From: Carboxylicivirga linearis
Lineage (GTDB): Bacteria; Bacteroidota; Bacteroidia; Bacteroidales; Marinilabiliaceae
Direction: 5' to 3'
DNA length: 64,000 nt
Assembly: GCF_018271995.1 (NCBI RefSeq)
Contig: NZ_JAGUCO010000011.1
Coordinates: forward strand, 62,001 to 126,000
A program made the position numbers and the translations under genes. Positions 27,132-34,562 of the stretch are shown here, in pieces; positions within the stretch are counted from its first letter, which is position 1; the number at the start of each line of letters is the position of its first letter. Below the pieces are notes generated by a model. It worked only from the letters and a program-made list of their open reading frames with translations. It had not been told where the DNA came from and ran no database searches.

Positions 27132-27767
27132 ATGAATACCCAGAAAATTGAAATCAGATATTCAGAACTGGCTGAAGGAAATTGTTGCCTTTCATGTGGA
27201 TCAGCCATTGAATATTCAAAAGCTAAACCAGGTGAAGTTTGTGTTGATTTAGGCAGCGGACGTGGAACCGATGTTATTCGTCTGGCTCAGGAAGTAGGTG
27301 AATATGGTTTGGCAATCGGCATTGATGTGTCGGGGGGCATGCTTAAAAAGGCTGAGAAAAATGCGGCTAAGCTGGGTGTCACTAATGCTGAGTTTCGTAA
27401 ATCAGAATTAGAAGATATAAAAGTTGATTCGTCTACCGTTGATTTAATAATTTCAAACTGCACCATTAATCACGCCAAAGATAAATTTAAGGTTTGGAGC
27501 GAAGTAGAACGAATATTAAAAAACAGTGGTCGTTTTGTGGTGAGCGATATTTACTCAACAATTGAAGTACCCGAAGAGTACCGAAACGATCCGCAAGCGG
27601 TTGCTGAATGCTGGGCAGGTGCTACTACTAAAGACGATTATCTGGAAACTTTACAAAAGGTTGGGTTTGTTGACATTGAGATTATCGAAGAGTCAAAACC
27701 CTATCCGAAAGGACAGATTGAAGTGGTGAGCTTTACCATTGCCGGACGCAAAAAGTGCTGCGGTTAA
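27132..27767 (+). CDS. ArsM-like SAM-dependent methyltransferase
   Basis: Class I methyltransferase of 211 residues with the SAM-binding motif VDLGSGRGTDV (38-48) and IGIDVSGGML. It shares the arsenite methyltransferase layout: ISNCTINH with Cys110, ERILKNSGRFVVSDI, and ECWAGA with Cys160. These match the two As(III)-binding Cys of ArsM/AS3MT enzymes. The N-terminus has a Cys cluster (GNCCLSCG, residues 17-23) and the C-terminus ends KKCCG. It is shorter than typical ArsM, which usually exceed 240 residues. It may methylate As(III), another thiophilic metalloid, or a Cys-bound product of the adjoining peptide gene. The last two options are inference. Confidence 0.82.
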   Translation: MNTQKIEIRYSELAEGNCCLSCGSAIEYSKAKPGEVCVDLGSGRGTDVIRLAQEVGEYGLAIGIDVSGGMLKKAEKNAAKLGVTNAEFRKSELEDIKVDSSTVDLIISNCTINHAKDKFKVWSEVERILKNSGRFVVSDIYSTIEVPEEYRNDPQAVAECWAGATTKDDYLETLQKVGFVDIEIIEESKPYPKGQIEVVSFTIAGRKKCCG

Positions 27768-27887
27768 ATTTTAGACCGTTAGAATAGTAGAGTTTAGACT
27801 GATTTACAATATTAAACTCTTTCTATTTATAGAACTGATTGATTTCAGTAACAAACAAGAATTCTTAATTTCTAAATAATAATAAAC

Positions 27888-27983
27888 ATGAAGTCATTAG
27901 TTAAGAAAGCTAAGAAAAGTGACAACAAAGTTGCACAATGTTGTGCTAAAAACTCGAAAATAGTTGCCGGTTGTCACGACTAA
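27888..27983 (+). CDS. 31-residue Cys-containing peptide, candidate RiPP precursor
   Basis: The ATG at 27888 opens a 31-codon frame ending at TAA 27981-27983. The first half is Lys-rich (leader-like). The second half reads AQCCAKNSKIVAGCHD, with a Cys-Cys pair and a third Cys three residues from the end. It is too short for most gene callers. Support comes from position: it lies 120 bases after an ArsM-like methyltransferase gene and 56 before a SPASM radical SAM gene, with a hairpin in between. That arrangement is classical for a ribosomally made, post-translationally modified peptide. It may instead be a small thiol peptide with no modification. No known RiPP class is recognised. Confidence 0.65.
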   Translation: MKSLVKKAKKSDNKVAQCCAKNSKIVAGCHD

Positions 27984-27990
27984 TTTAATC

Positions 27991-28024
27991 GGGACCGACT
28001 TGTTCTTCAGGTCGGTCCTGTTTA
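27991..28024 (+). terminator. Hairpin between peptide gene and radical SAM gene, likely partial terminator
   Basis: GGACCGAC at 27992-27999 pairs exactly with GTCGGTCC at 28011-28018, with an 11-base loop and a short TGTTT tail. The weak T-run suggests incomplete termination, which would give more peptide mRNA than maturase mRNA. Confidence 0.6.
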
Positions 28025-28039
28025 ACCAAATTATCAAAA

Positions 28040-29350
28040 ATGGAATTCTCCAAACACAATATATTTTCCAAAATTGCCGACTCCGACAATTACTTTATCG
28101 TTAACCCCCTTTCGGGCAATGCCGATATTCTGGAGCCTCAGGAGGCTGAAGCCTTTAAAAATAAAACAGGCGACAACTTAAACGAATTCATCGAGAAAGG
28201 TTATCTGGTTGATTTGCAAAAGGAAGAACAGCTCTTCAAAAGCAAATATCTCGATTTTATCGACGACCGTGACGAAGACGAAGTACAGCTTTTCTTCACA
28301 CCATGGTACGCCTGTAACTTCAACTGCTCGTATTGTTTTCAGGATGAATATACCAATCCCAACGAAGCAGTTAAACACGAAGTAATTGATGCTTTTTTCA
28401 ACTATGTTGATCGTCAATTTGCAGACCGTAGAAAGTACATCACCATTTTTGGAGGTGAACCTCTACTGAATAACTCAGCTAAAAAAGAAAGTATTGAACG
28501 CATCATCAGCGAAGCCAATAAGCGAGGTTTGGACATTGCTGTTGTTACCAACGGATATAACCTGATTGATTTTATTGATGTACTGAAAAAAGGTAGCATC
28601 CGTGAAATTCAGGTAACAGTTGACGGAACTCAGAAAGTGCATGATGCACGCCGAATGTTACGCGGTGGCAAAGGCAGTTTTGATCGGATTGCGGAAGGTA
28701 TTGATGACTTGTTACAGAATAATATTCCTGTCAATCTGCGTATGATCATCGATAAAGAAAACGTGCATAATCTGCCAGAGTTCTCAAGATATGCCATTGA
28801 AAAGGGCTGGACCAAGAGCCCATTGTTTAAAACGGCTTTGGGCCGCAACTACGAGTTGCATCATTGCCAAACCAACAATAAAAGGCTTTTCTCGCGTATA
28901 GAAATGTATAAAGAGATTTATCAGATCATCAAAGAAAATCCGGAAGTATTGGAATTTCATAAACCAGCTTTCTCCATTGCCAAATTCATTTTCGAAAACG
29001 GTGAGTTACCTAATCCTTTGTTCGATTCGTGTACAGGCACTAAAACAGAATGGGCATTTGATTACACAGGTAAAATATACTCGTGCACAGCAACTGTTGG
29101 AAACGATGGTGACGAACTGGGAACTTTTTACCCCGAGGTTAAACTTGATGAAGAAAGAATTGAAGAATGGGAAGAACGTGATGTTCTATCCATCACCGAA
29201 TGCAGCAATTGTGCAGTTCGATTGGCATGCGGAGGCGGCTGTACAGCTGTAGCCAAAACGCAATCTGGCAAAATCAATTCGCCCGACTGCAGACCCGTTC
29301 AGGAGTTATTGGAATTAGGAATAGGATTATACTCAGAAATAAATATTTGA
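28040..29350 (+). CDS. Radical SAM/SPASM domain protein, probable peptide maturase
   Basis: Protein of 436 residues. An N-terminal section of about 80 residues looks like the winged-helix/RRE-type region of peptide-modifying radical SAM enzymes. The SAM cluster is CNFNCSYC (Cys92, Cys96, Cys99), then GGEPLL (138-143). The C-terminal SPASM domain holds Cys331, Cys349, Cys388, Cys391, Cys397, Cys401 and Cys417, enough for two auxiliary 4Fe-4S clusters. Enzymes of this layout form thioether or C-C crosslinks in RiPPs. It is not ArsS, which lacks a SPASM domain. The short Cys peptide upstream is the obvious substrate. The thioredoxin-reductase fusion begins 4 bases after its stop. Confidence 0.88.
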   Translation: MEFSKHNIFSKIADSDNYFIVNPLSGNADILEPQEAEAFKNKTGDNLNEFIEKGYLVDLQKEEQLFKSKYLDFIDDRDEDEVQLFFTPWYACNFNCSYCFQDEYTNPNEAVKHEVIDAFFNYVDRQFADRRKYITIFGGEPLLNNSAKKESIERIISEANKRGLDIAVVTNGYNLIDFIDVLKKGSIREIQVTVDGTQKVHDARRMLRGGKGSFDRIAEGIDDLLQNNIPVNLRMIIDKENVHNLPEFSRYAIEKGWTKSPLFKTALGRNYELHHCQTNNKRLFSRIEMYKEIYQIIKENPEVLEFHKPAFSIAKFIFENGELPNPLFDSCTGTKTEWAFDYTGKIYSCTATVGNDGDELGTFYPEVKLDEERIEEWEERDVLSITECSNCAVRLACGGGCTAVAKTQSGKINSPDCRPVQELLELGIGLYSEINI

Positions 29351-29354
29351 ACAG

Positions 29355-30626
29355 ATGAAAGAAATTACCCAAAAAGAATTTGATCAGGAGGTAATTAAAG
29401 GCGGTAAAGTAGCAGTTGATTTTTACTCTACCGAATGCCCTCCATGCGAAGCTCTTGCCCCTAAATTTGAAAATCTTTCAAATCTGTATGGCGATGAAAT
29501 TAAGTTTGTAAAAATCTTCCGTCAAGAGAATAGAGAACTTGCCGAAAGTTTGGATGTGAACGGCTCACCAACTGTTATCTTCTATGAAGATGGTAAACTG
29601 GTGGGTGATAAATTAACAGGAGGAATCAAGCGATCTGACCTTGTTAAAAATTTGGATGCACTGATTCATCACGAAAAAGTAGCCGAAATTAAGGGTAAGA
29701 TTGAGCCTAAAGTATCGGAATATGATGTGCTGATTTTAGGCGGTGGTCCTGCAGGTCTTACAGCTGGTTTATACCTTTGTCAGGCTCGTATAAAAGCGGC
29801 TTTGGTTGATATTCAGCTACCTGGTGGGCAGATTTCAACCACACATAAAATATCGAATTACCCGGGTTTTGTTGATCCTCAGCCGGGTTATATGCTGGCT
29901 CACTACATGTCGGAGCAAACCAAAATTTGCGGAACCAAATATAAGGTAGCTGTTGATGTGGCTAAGGTTGATTTACAAAACAAAACCATTGTGGTCGACG
30001 AATATGAGACCATTCATGCTAAAAAAATTATACTTGCCACAGGTGCTTCACCTCGATATTTGAATGTACCCGGCGAAAGAGAGCTGAAAGGTAACGGCAT
30101 TTCGTACTGTGCTACCTGCGACGCAAAGTATTTTAACGATAAAGACGTTATTGTTGTTGGCGGAGGAAACACAGCTATCGAAGAGGCTGACTTCATATCG
30201 AAATTTGCCAAGAAGATAACCATCATTCACCAGTTCGATAAGCTTCAGGCCAATAAAGAAGCTCAGGAGAAAGCTTTTGCCAATCCTAAAATCAACTTTG
30301 TATTTGATACCGAACCTCGTGGCTTTGAGAAGAACGGTAATAAAATGTTTGTAAAGACTGAAAATGTTAAAACAGGCGAAACCAACACGCTACAAGGAGA
30401 TGGGGTATTTATTTTTGTGGGCATGAAGCCTAACACCGACTTCCTGAATGGAGATTTGGCAACCGACGACTGGGGATACATCACTACCAATGAGGATATG
30501 ATGACCAGTCTTGAGGGTGTATATGCCGTAGGTGATATAAGAAGTAAAAAATATCGTCAGATAACCACTGCTGTTGCTGATGGTACCATAGCAGCCATTG
30601 CTGTAACGCGAGAAATGGACGTATAG
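29355..30626 (+). CDS. Thioredoxin-thioredoxin reductase fusion protein
   Basis: Chain of 423 residues. Residues 1-108 form a thioredoxin domain with the unusual active site TECPPCEAL (Cys28, Cys31) and the cis-Pro loop NGSPTVIFYEDG. Residues 122-423 are a low-molecular-weight thioredoxin reductase with FAD motif LILGGGPAGLTAGLYL, redox pair YCATCDA (Cys252, Cys255), NADPH motif VVGGGNTAIEEA and C-terminal VYAVGDIRSKKYRQI. The order Trx-TrxR is opposite to the TrxR-Trx fusion known from Mycobacterium leprae. Coupled to the radical SAM gene, it could keep the precursor Cys or the product reduced, or deliver NADPH electrons. Confidence 0.9.
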   Translation: MKEITQKEFDQEVIKGGKVAVDFYSTECPPCEALAPKFENLSNLYGDEIKFVKIFRQENRELAESLDVNGSPTVIFYEDGKLVGDKLTGGIKRSDLVKNLDALIHHEKVAEIKGKIEPKVSEYDVLILGGGPAGLTAGLYLCQARIKAALVDIQLPGGQISTTHKISNYPGFVDPQPGYMLAHYMSEQTKICGTKYKVAVDVAKVDLQNKTIVVDEYETIHAKKIILATGASPRYLNVPGERELKGNGISYCATCDAKYFNDKDVIVVGGGNTAIEEADFISKFAKKITIIHQFDKLQANKEAQEKAFANPKINFVFDTEPRGFEKNGNKMFVKTENVKTGETNTLQGDGVFIFVGMKPNTDFLNGDLATDDWGYITTNEDMMTSLEGVYAVGDIRSKKYRQITTAVADGTIAAIAVTREMDV

Positions 30627-30630
30627 ACTA

Positions 30631-30688
30631 TTTATAAATTACATTTATCAGAGAAATCCGCTTTTGAAAAGTCAGAAGCGGATTTTTT
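30631..30688 (+). repeat. Repeat copy A (58 bp), carrying a terminator
   Basis: Nearly identical to 34137-34194: the first 14 bases and the last 37 or so agree, with about three mismatches between. The two direct copies bracket the VPS10/BNR gene. Confidence 0.85.
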
Positions 30689-30689
30689 T
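30654..30689 (+). terminator. Rho-independent terminator of the radical SAM/Trx-TrxR operon
   Basis: AAATCCGCTT pairs with AAGCGGATTT over a 12-base loop, followed by a run of T. It ends the thiol/peptide operon. Confidence 0.85.
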
Positions 30690-30799
30690 ATCTCTCTAAT
30701 TAAATAGGACAAAACTATCTTTTTTAAATCCTTTTCATTAAATTGTGCTAATCAGCTAGAGAATAACCATTTATTAACTTATCACCTAAAAAATAATCA

Positions 30800-33700
30800 A
30801 TGAATTCTTTTACGAAATTAACATTTACGCTAATGCTTCTAGCAGGATTAGCAGTCAACACAATTGCACAAAAACCTTTAATGAACGACTCCACTTTTAG
30901 TGGATTAAAACTCCGAAATATTGGACCGGCCTTGATGTCGGGCCGAATTGCTGATATTGCCATCCACCCAAAGAATGATAATGTCTGGTATGTGGCTGTT
31001 GGTTCGGGCGGAGTTTGGAGAACTGTAAATGCCGGTACTACATGGCAACCGTTATTCGATAAACAAAAAGTATATTCAATAGGATGTATCACCATCGATC
31101 CGGTTAATTCACATACTATTTGGGTAGGAACAGGTGAAAATGTGGGTGGTCGTCATGTTGGTTTTGGTGATGGTATTTACAAAAGTGATGATGATGGTAT
31201 CACCTGGAAGAATATGGGCCTAAAGCATTCTGAGCATATATCTAAAATAATTGTACATCCCAAAAACTCTAATATTGTTTGGGTGGCGGCTCAAGGCCCA
31301 CTATGGAATAAAGGAGGTGAAAGAGGATTGTATAAAACCATTGATGGTGGTAAAACCTGGAAGAAAACACTAGGTGATGATGAATGGATTGGCGTTACTG
31401 ATATTACAATTGATCCTCGGAATCCTGATATTTTGTATGCTGCAACTTGGCAGCGTCATAGAAATGTAGCTGCCTACCTGGGTGGAGGACCTGGCACCGC
31501 ACTATATGCATCAAATGATGGCGGCGATAACTGGACTAAACTAACAAAAGGACTTCCTACTTCTAATATGGGTAAAATCGGTTTGGCTATCTCACCTCAA
31601 AACCCGGATGTTTTATACGCTGCCATTGAATTAGACCGAAGAAAAGGAGGGCTATATCGTTCGACAAATAGAGGCCAATCGTGGAATAAAATGTCTGATG
31701 CTGTTTCCGGAGCAACTGGCCCACATTATTACCAGGAATTATATGCCAGTCCGCATCAATTCGACAAGCTTTACCTTATGGATGTGAGAGTGCAGGTTTC
31801 GAATGATGGAGGTAAAACATTCAGCGTAATGAAAGAACAATACAAGCATTCCGACAATCATTCCTTAGCATTTACCGACAATCCGGGTTATTTACTTATT
31901 GGGACTGACGGAGGCATATATGAAACAAAAGACGGCACACATTCATGGAGATTCATATCTAATCTACCCATTACTCAGTTTTACAAACTTGCTGTTGATG
32001 ACTCTGAGCCTTTCTATAATATATATGGAGGTACACAAGATAATTCAACTCAAGGCGGGCCTTCCAGAACAGATAACGCTATTGGAATTGCTAACCGGGA
32101 TTGGAATCTTACTTTATTTGCCGATGGCCATCAGCCAGCAACTGAACCCGGAAATCCAAATATTATTTACAGCGAATGGCAAGAAGGAAATTTGGTAAGA
32201 GTAGATAAAACAACCGGTGAAATTGTTCATATCCAACCTCAACCTGGCAAAGGAGAAACATATGAACGTTTTAACTGGGATGCTCCGATATTAGTAAGCC
32301 CACATCTGCCAAGTCGTATTTATTACGCCTCGCAACGAGTTTGGCGGTCAGACAACAGGGGTAACAGTTGGGTAGCAATATCCGGTGATCTAACCCGAAA
32401 TCAGGAACGTATGAATCTCCCCATAATGGGTAGTACTCAAAGTTGGGATAATGCATGGGATTTCTTTGCCATGTCAAACTATAACACCATAACTTCTTTA
32501 GCCGAATCACCACTAAAAGAAGGTATTATTTATGCCGGAACCGATGATGGAATTATACAAGTAACGGAAGATGGAGGTAATAACTGGCGTAAAAAAGAGG
32601 TAGGTTCAATAAATGAAATCCCTGCCACAGCATTTGTCAATGATATCAAAGCTGATTTATATGATGAAAATACGGTTTATGCTGCTCTCGACAACCATAA
32701 ATATGGAGATTTTAAACCTTATCTGATAAAAAGTACTGATAAAGGTAAATCATGGAAATCAATCAAAGGAAACTTACCAGATACAACACTGGTTTGGAGG
32801 ATTGTTCAGGATCATGTAAAGAAAGATCTTCTGTTTGCAGCCACCGAATTTGGAATTTATTTTACAGTTGATGGCGGAGTTATTTGGATAAAGCTGATTG
32901 GTGATGTTCCAACTATTTCGTTCCGCGACCTGGCTATTCAACGTCGTGAAGAAGACTTAGTGGCTGCATCTTTTGGACGAGGTTTTTTTGTTCTTGATGA
33001 CTATAGTACTCTTCGGCATATTAATGAAGAACAATTGCAAAAAGATGCATTGCTATTTCCGGTTCGCAAAGCCTGGCGTTATATACCGCGTCCAACGGTT
33101 GGTTTCGATGGCAAAGGATCGCAGGGAGCAAACTACTATGTAGCTCCCAATCCTCCGTTTGGGGCCGTATTTACATATTATTTGTCAGAAGGGTTGACTA
33201 CTATGAAAGATCAGAGAAAGAAACAAGAAAAAGATTTGACAAAAAAGGGAAAAAAGGTTTCTTTCCCCGGATGGGAAACTGTTGAGACAGAAGCTAATCA
33301 AGATTCAGTTAATTTATGGTTAATTGTAAAAAACAGTGATGATAAGGTTGTAAGCAAAGTAAAAGGAAATACCGGCAAAGGATTTCATCGTGTAGCCTGG
33401 AATTTGCGCTACCCTGCACCAGATGCTATCCCCTTAACAGATAAATCAGATGAAGGATTTTTTCTCTCAGATCAAATGGCCCCTGAAGGCTCCTATACGG
33501 TTACATTAACTAAAGTTGAAGATGGTCATGTAACGAACCTTTCCAATCCGGTTTCATTTGAGGTTGTTGACCTCCGAAAAGGATATCTACCTGCTCAGAG
33601 TTCTGAATTGATTAATGCTTTCAACAAACAATTAAATGAAGTGAAACGTCAACTGAGTGCTGTTAACTTATCATTAAACCAATCGCTCAAACAAGTAACA

Positions 33701-34063
33701 GCCATGCAAAAATCTCTTCAACAATCTGATTTGGATATGGGAGAAATAAATACTCGTCTTGAAGAGGTTAGAACCTCTTTGCTTGCACTGAGAAAGCAAA
33801 TCAGCGGTAACAAAGCTAAAAATGAGGTGGGTGAAAAATCAATGCCGACTATTGGTGACAGATACACTATGGCAAGTTATGCAGCAATCAACACATACGG
33901 ACCTACCTCAACTCAGAAAATGAGTCTTGAAATAGCTGAAGAACAGCTTTCCAATTTAAAAGAAGAACTTCTTAAAATTCAAAAAGAGGATATAAAAGAT
34001 ATTTATAAGAACCTTATCAGTAATGGGGCACCTTTTATTGAAGGAATGCCATTGAATGAATAA
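30800..34063 (+). CDS. Secreted VPS10/BNR-repeat beta-propeller protein
   Basis: Exported protein of 1087 residues. The signal peptide is followed by sortilin/VPS10-like and BNR (Asp-box) propeller repeats, each with the S/T-x-D-x-G-x-T/S-W pattern: SDDDGITWKN, IDGGKTWKK, SNDGGDNWTK, NRGQSWNK, SNDGGKTFS, TEDGGNNWRK and DKGKSWKS. The start LKLRNIGPALMSGRIADIAIHP is the hallmark of a common Bacteroidota family annotated as WD40/YVTN/BNR or glycosyl hydrolase. The C-terminal 250 residues contain an FN3-like part (APEGSYTVTLTKV) and a helical segment. Despite such annotations no catalytic residues are evident. Function unknown, probably surface binding or a sialidase-like fold. Confidence 0.85.
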   Translation: MNSFTKLTFTLMLLAGLAVNTIAQKPLMNDSTFSGLKLRNIGPALMSGRIADIAIHPKNDNVWYVAVGSGGVWRTVNAGTTWQPLFDKQKVYSIGCITIDPVNSHTIWVGTGENVGGRHVGFGDGIYKSDDDGITWKNMGLKHSEHISKIIVHPKNSNIVWVAAQGPLWNKGGERGLYKTIDGGKTWKKTLGDDEWIGVTDITIDPRNPDILYAATWQRHRNVAAYLGGGPGTALYASNDGGDNWTKLTKGLPTSNMGKIGLAISPQNPDVLYAAIELDRRKGGLYRSTNRGQSWNKMSDAVSGATGPHYYQELYASPHQFDKLYLMDVRVQVSNDGGKTFSVMKEQYKHSDNHSLAFTDNPGYLLIGTDGGIYETKDGTHSWRFISNLPITQFYKLAVDDSEPFYNIYGGTQDNSTQGGPSRTDNAIGIANRDWNLTLFADGHQPATEPGNPNIIYSEWQEGNLVRVDKTTGEIVHIQPQPGKGETYERFNWDAPILVSPHLPSRIYYASQRVWRSDNRGNSWVAISGDLTRNQERMNLPIMGSTQSWDNAWDFFAMSNYNTITSLAESPLKEGIIYAGTDDGIIQVTEDGGNNWRKKEVGSINEIPATAFVNDIKADLYDENTVYAALDNHKYGDFKPYLIKSTDKGKSWKSIKGNLPDTTLVWRIVQDHVKKDLLFAATEFGIYFTVDGGVIWIKLIGDVPTISFRDLAIQRREEDLVAASFGRGFFVLDDYSTLRHINEEQLQKDALLFPVRKAWRYIPRPTVGFDGKGSQGANYYVAPNPPFGAVFTYYLSEGLTTMKDQRKKQEKDLTKKGKKVSFPGWETVETEANQDSVNLWLIVKNSDDKVVSKVKGNTGKGFHRVAWNLRYPAPDAIPLTDKSDEGFFLSDQMAPEGSYTVTLTKVEDGHVTNLSNPVSFEVVDLRKGYLPAQSSELINAFNKQLNEVKRQLSAVNLSLNQSLKQVTAMQKSLQQSDLDMGEINTRLEEVRTSLLALRKQISGNKAKNEVGEKSMPTIGDRYTMASYAAINTYGPTSTQKMSLEIAEEQLSNLKEELLKIQKEDIKDIYKNLISNGAPFIEGMPLNE

Positions 34064-34070
34064 ATTAATG

Positions 34071-34100
34071 GAGGCTGGCACAATTGTGTTAGCCTCTTTT
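34071..34100 (+). terminator. Rho-independent terminator after the VPS10/BNR gene
   Basis: GAGGCT at 34071-34076 pairs with AGCCTC at 34091-34096, the stem being extended by GCACAATTGTG, and is followed by TTTT. It lies 8 bases after the stop codon. Confidence 0.8.
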
Positions 34101-34136
34101 AATCTGTATTCTACAAATACGATTGATAATGTATCA

Positions 34137-34194
34137 TTTATAAATTACATTATTCTGAGAAATCCGCTTTTGAAAAGTCAGAAGCGGATTTTTT
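34137..34194 (+). repeat. Repeat copy B (58 bp), with the same terminator stem
   Basis: Second direct copy of 30631-30688. It includes the full hairpin AAATCCGCTT / AAGCGGATTT (34160-34191) and a T-run. It is redundant as a terminator because the VPS10/BNR gene already has one at 34071-34100. Confidence 0.85.
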
Positions 34195-34241
34195 GTAAGT
34201 CCTTACTCTTTTTTAAATAAGGCAAATTACAATTTCAAATT

Positions 34242-34555
34242 GCCGTGCACAAACGTGCAAGGCTAGTCCGCTTCCATTTGAAGGCTTGCACAACTGTTTA
34301 AGCCTTCCCTAAAGCTAAAAAAGTGGCTTGCACCAACCTTCAAGCCTCCAAATATTGGTTGGGGAAGCCTTGCACAGATCTTCAAGCGTTCCCGCGAACC
34401 AAAAGAAAGGCTTACACAAGCGTGCAAGGCACTTTTTTTCCAAAGTGAAGGCTTGCAGCAATCTTCACGCCTTCCCCAGGTTTTGTTTGAAGGCTTGCAG
34501 AAGTCTTCACGACTTTCTCAACAAGAAGTTTGCCTTGCACAGCTGTGCATCAGCC
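34242..34555. repeat. Array of eight degenerate hairpin units, 38-44 bp period
   Basis: Units start near 34242, 34280, 34324, 34364, 34407, 34447, 34489 and 34531. Most fit the form GAAGGCTTGCACAA..CTTCAAGCCTTC, a palindrome whose arms GAAGGCTTG and CAAGCCTTC pair across a central 8-10 bases. Arms vary with partly compensating changes (GCCGTGCAC/GTGCAAGGC; GGCTTGCA/TTCACGCC). Spacers are 10-17 bases and AT-rich. It is not a CRISPR: the repeats are too variable and the spacers too short. No coding sequence is supported here. The array lies immediately before the REP/RAYT unit. Confidence 0.75.
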
Positions 34556-34562
34556 AAAAAAC

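Noticed and set aside
28040-29350. ArsS-type arsenosugar radical SAM protein, because of the ArsM-like neighbour
   Set aside because: The protein has a SPASM domain and an N-terminal peptide-enzyme-like region; ArsS proteins are shorter and lack SPASM.
34242-34555. Possible CRISPR array
   Set aside because: Units are palindromic but too divergent from each other, spacers are only 10-17 bases, and no cas genes are near.
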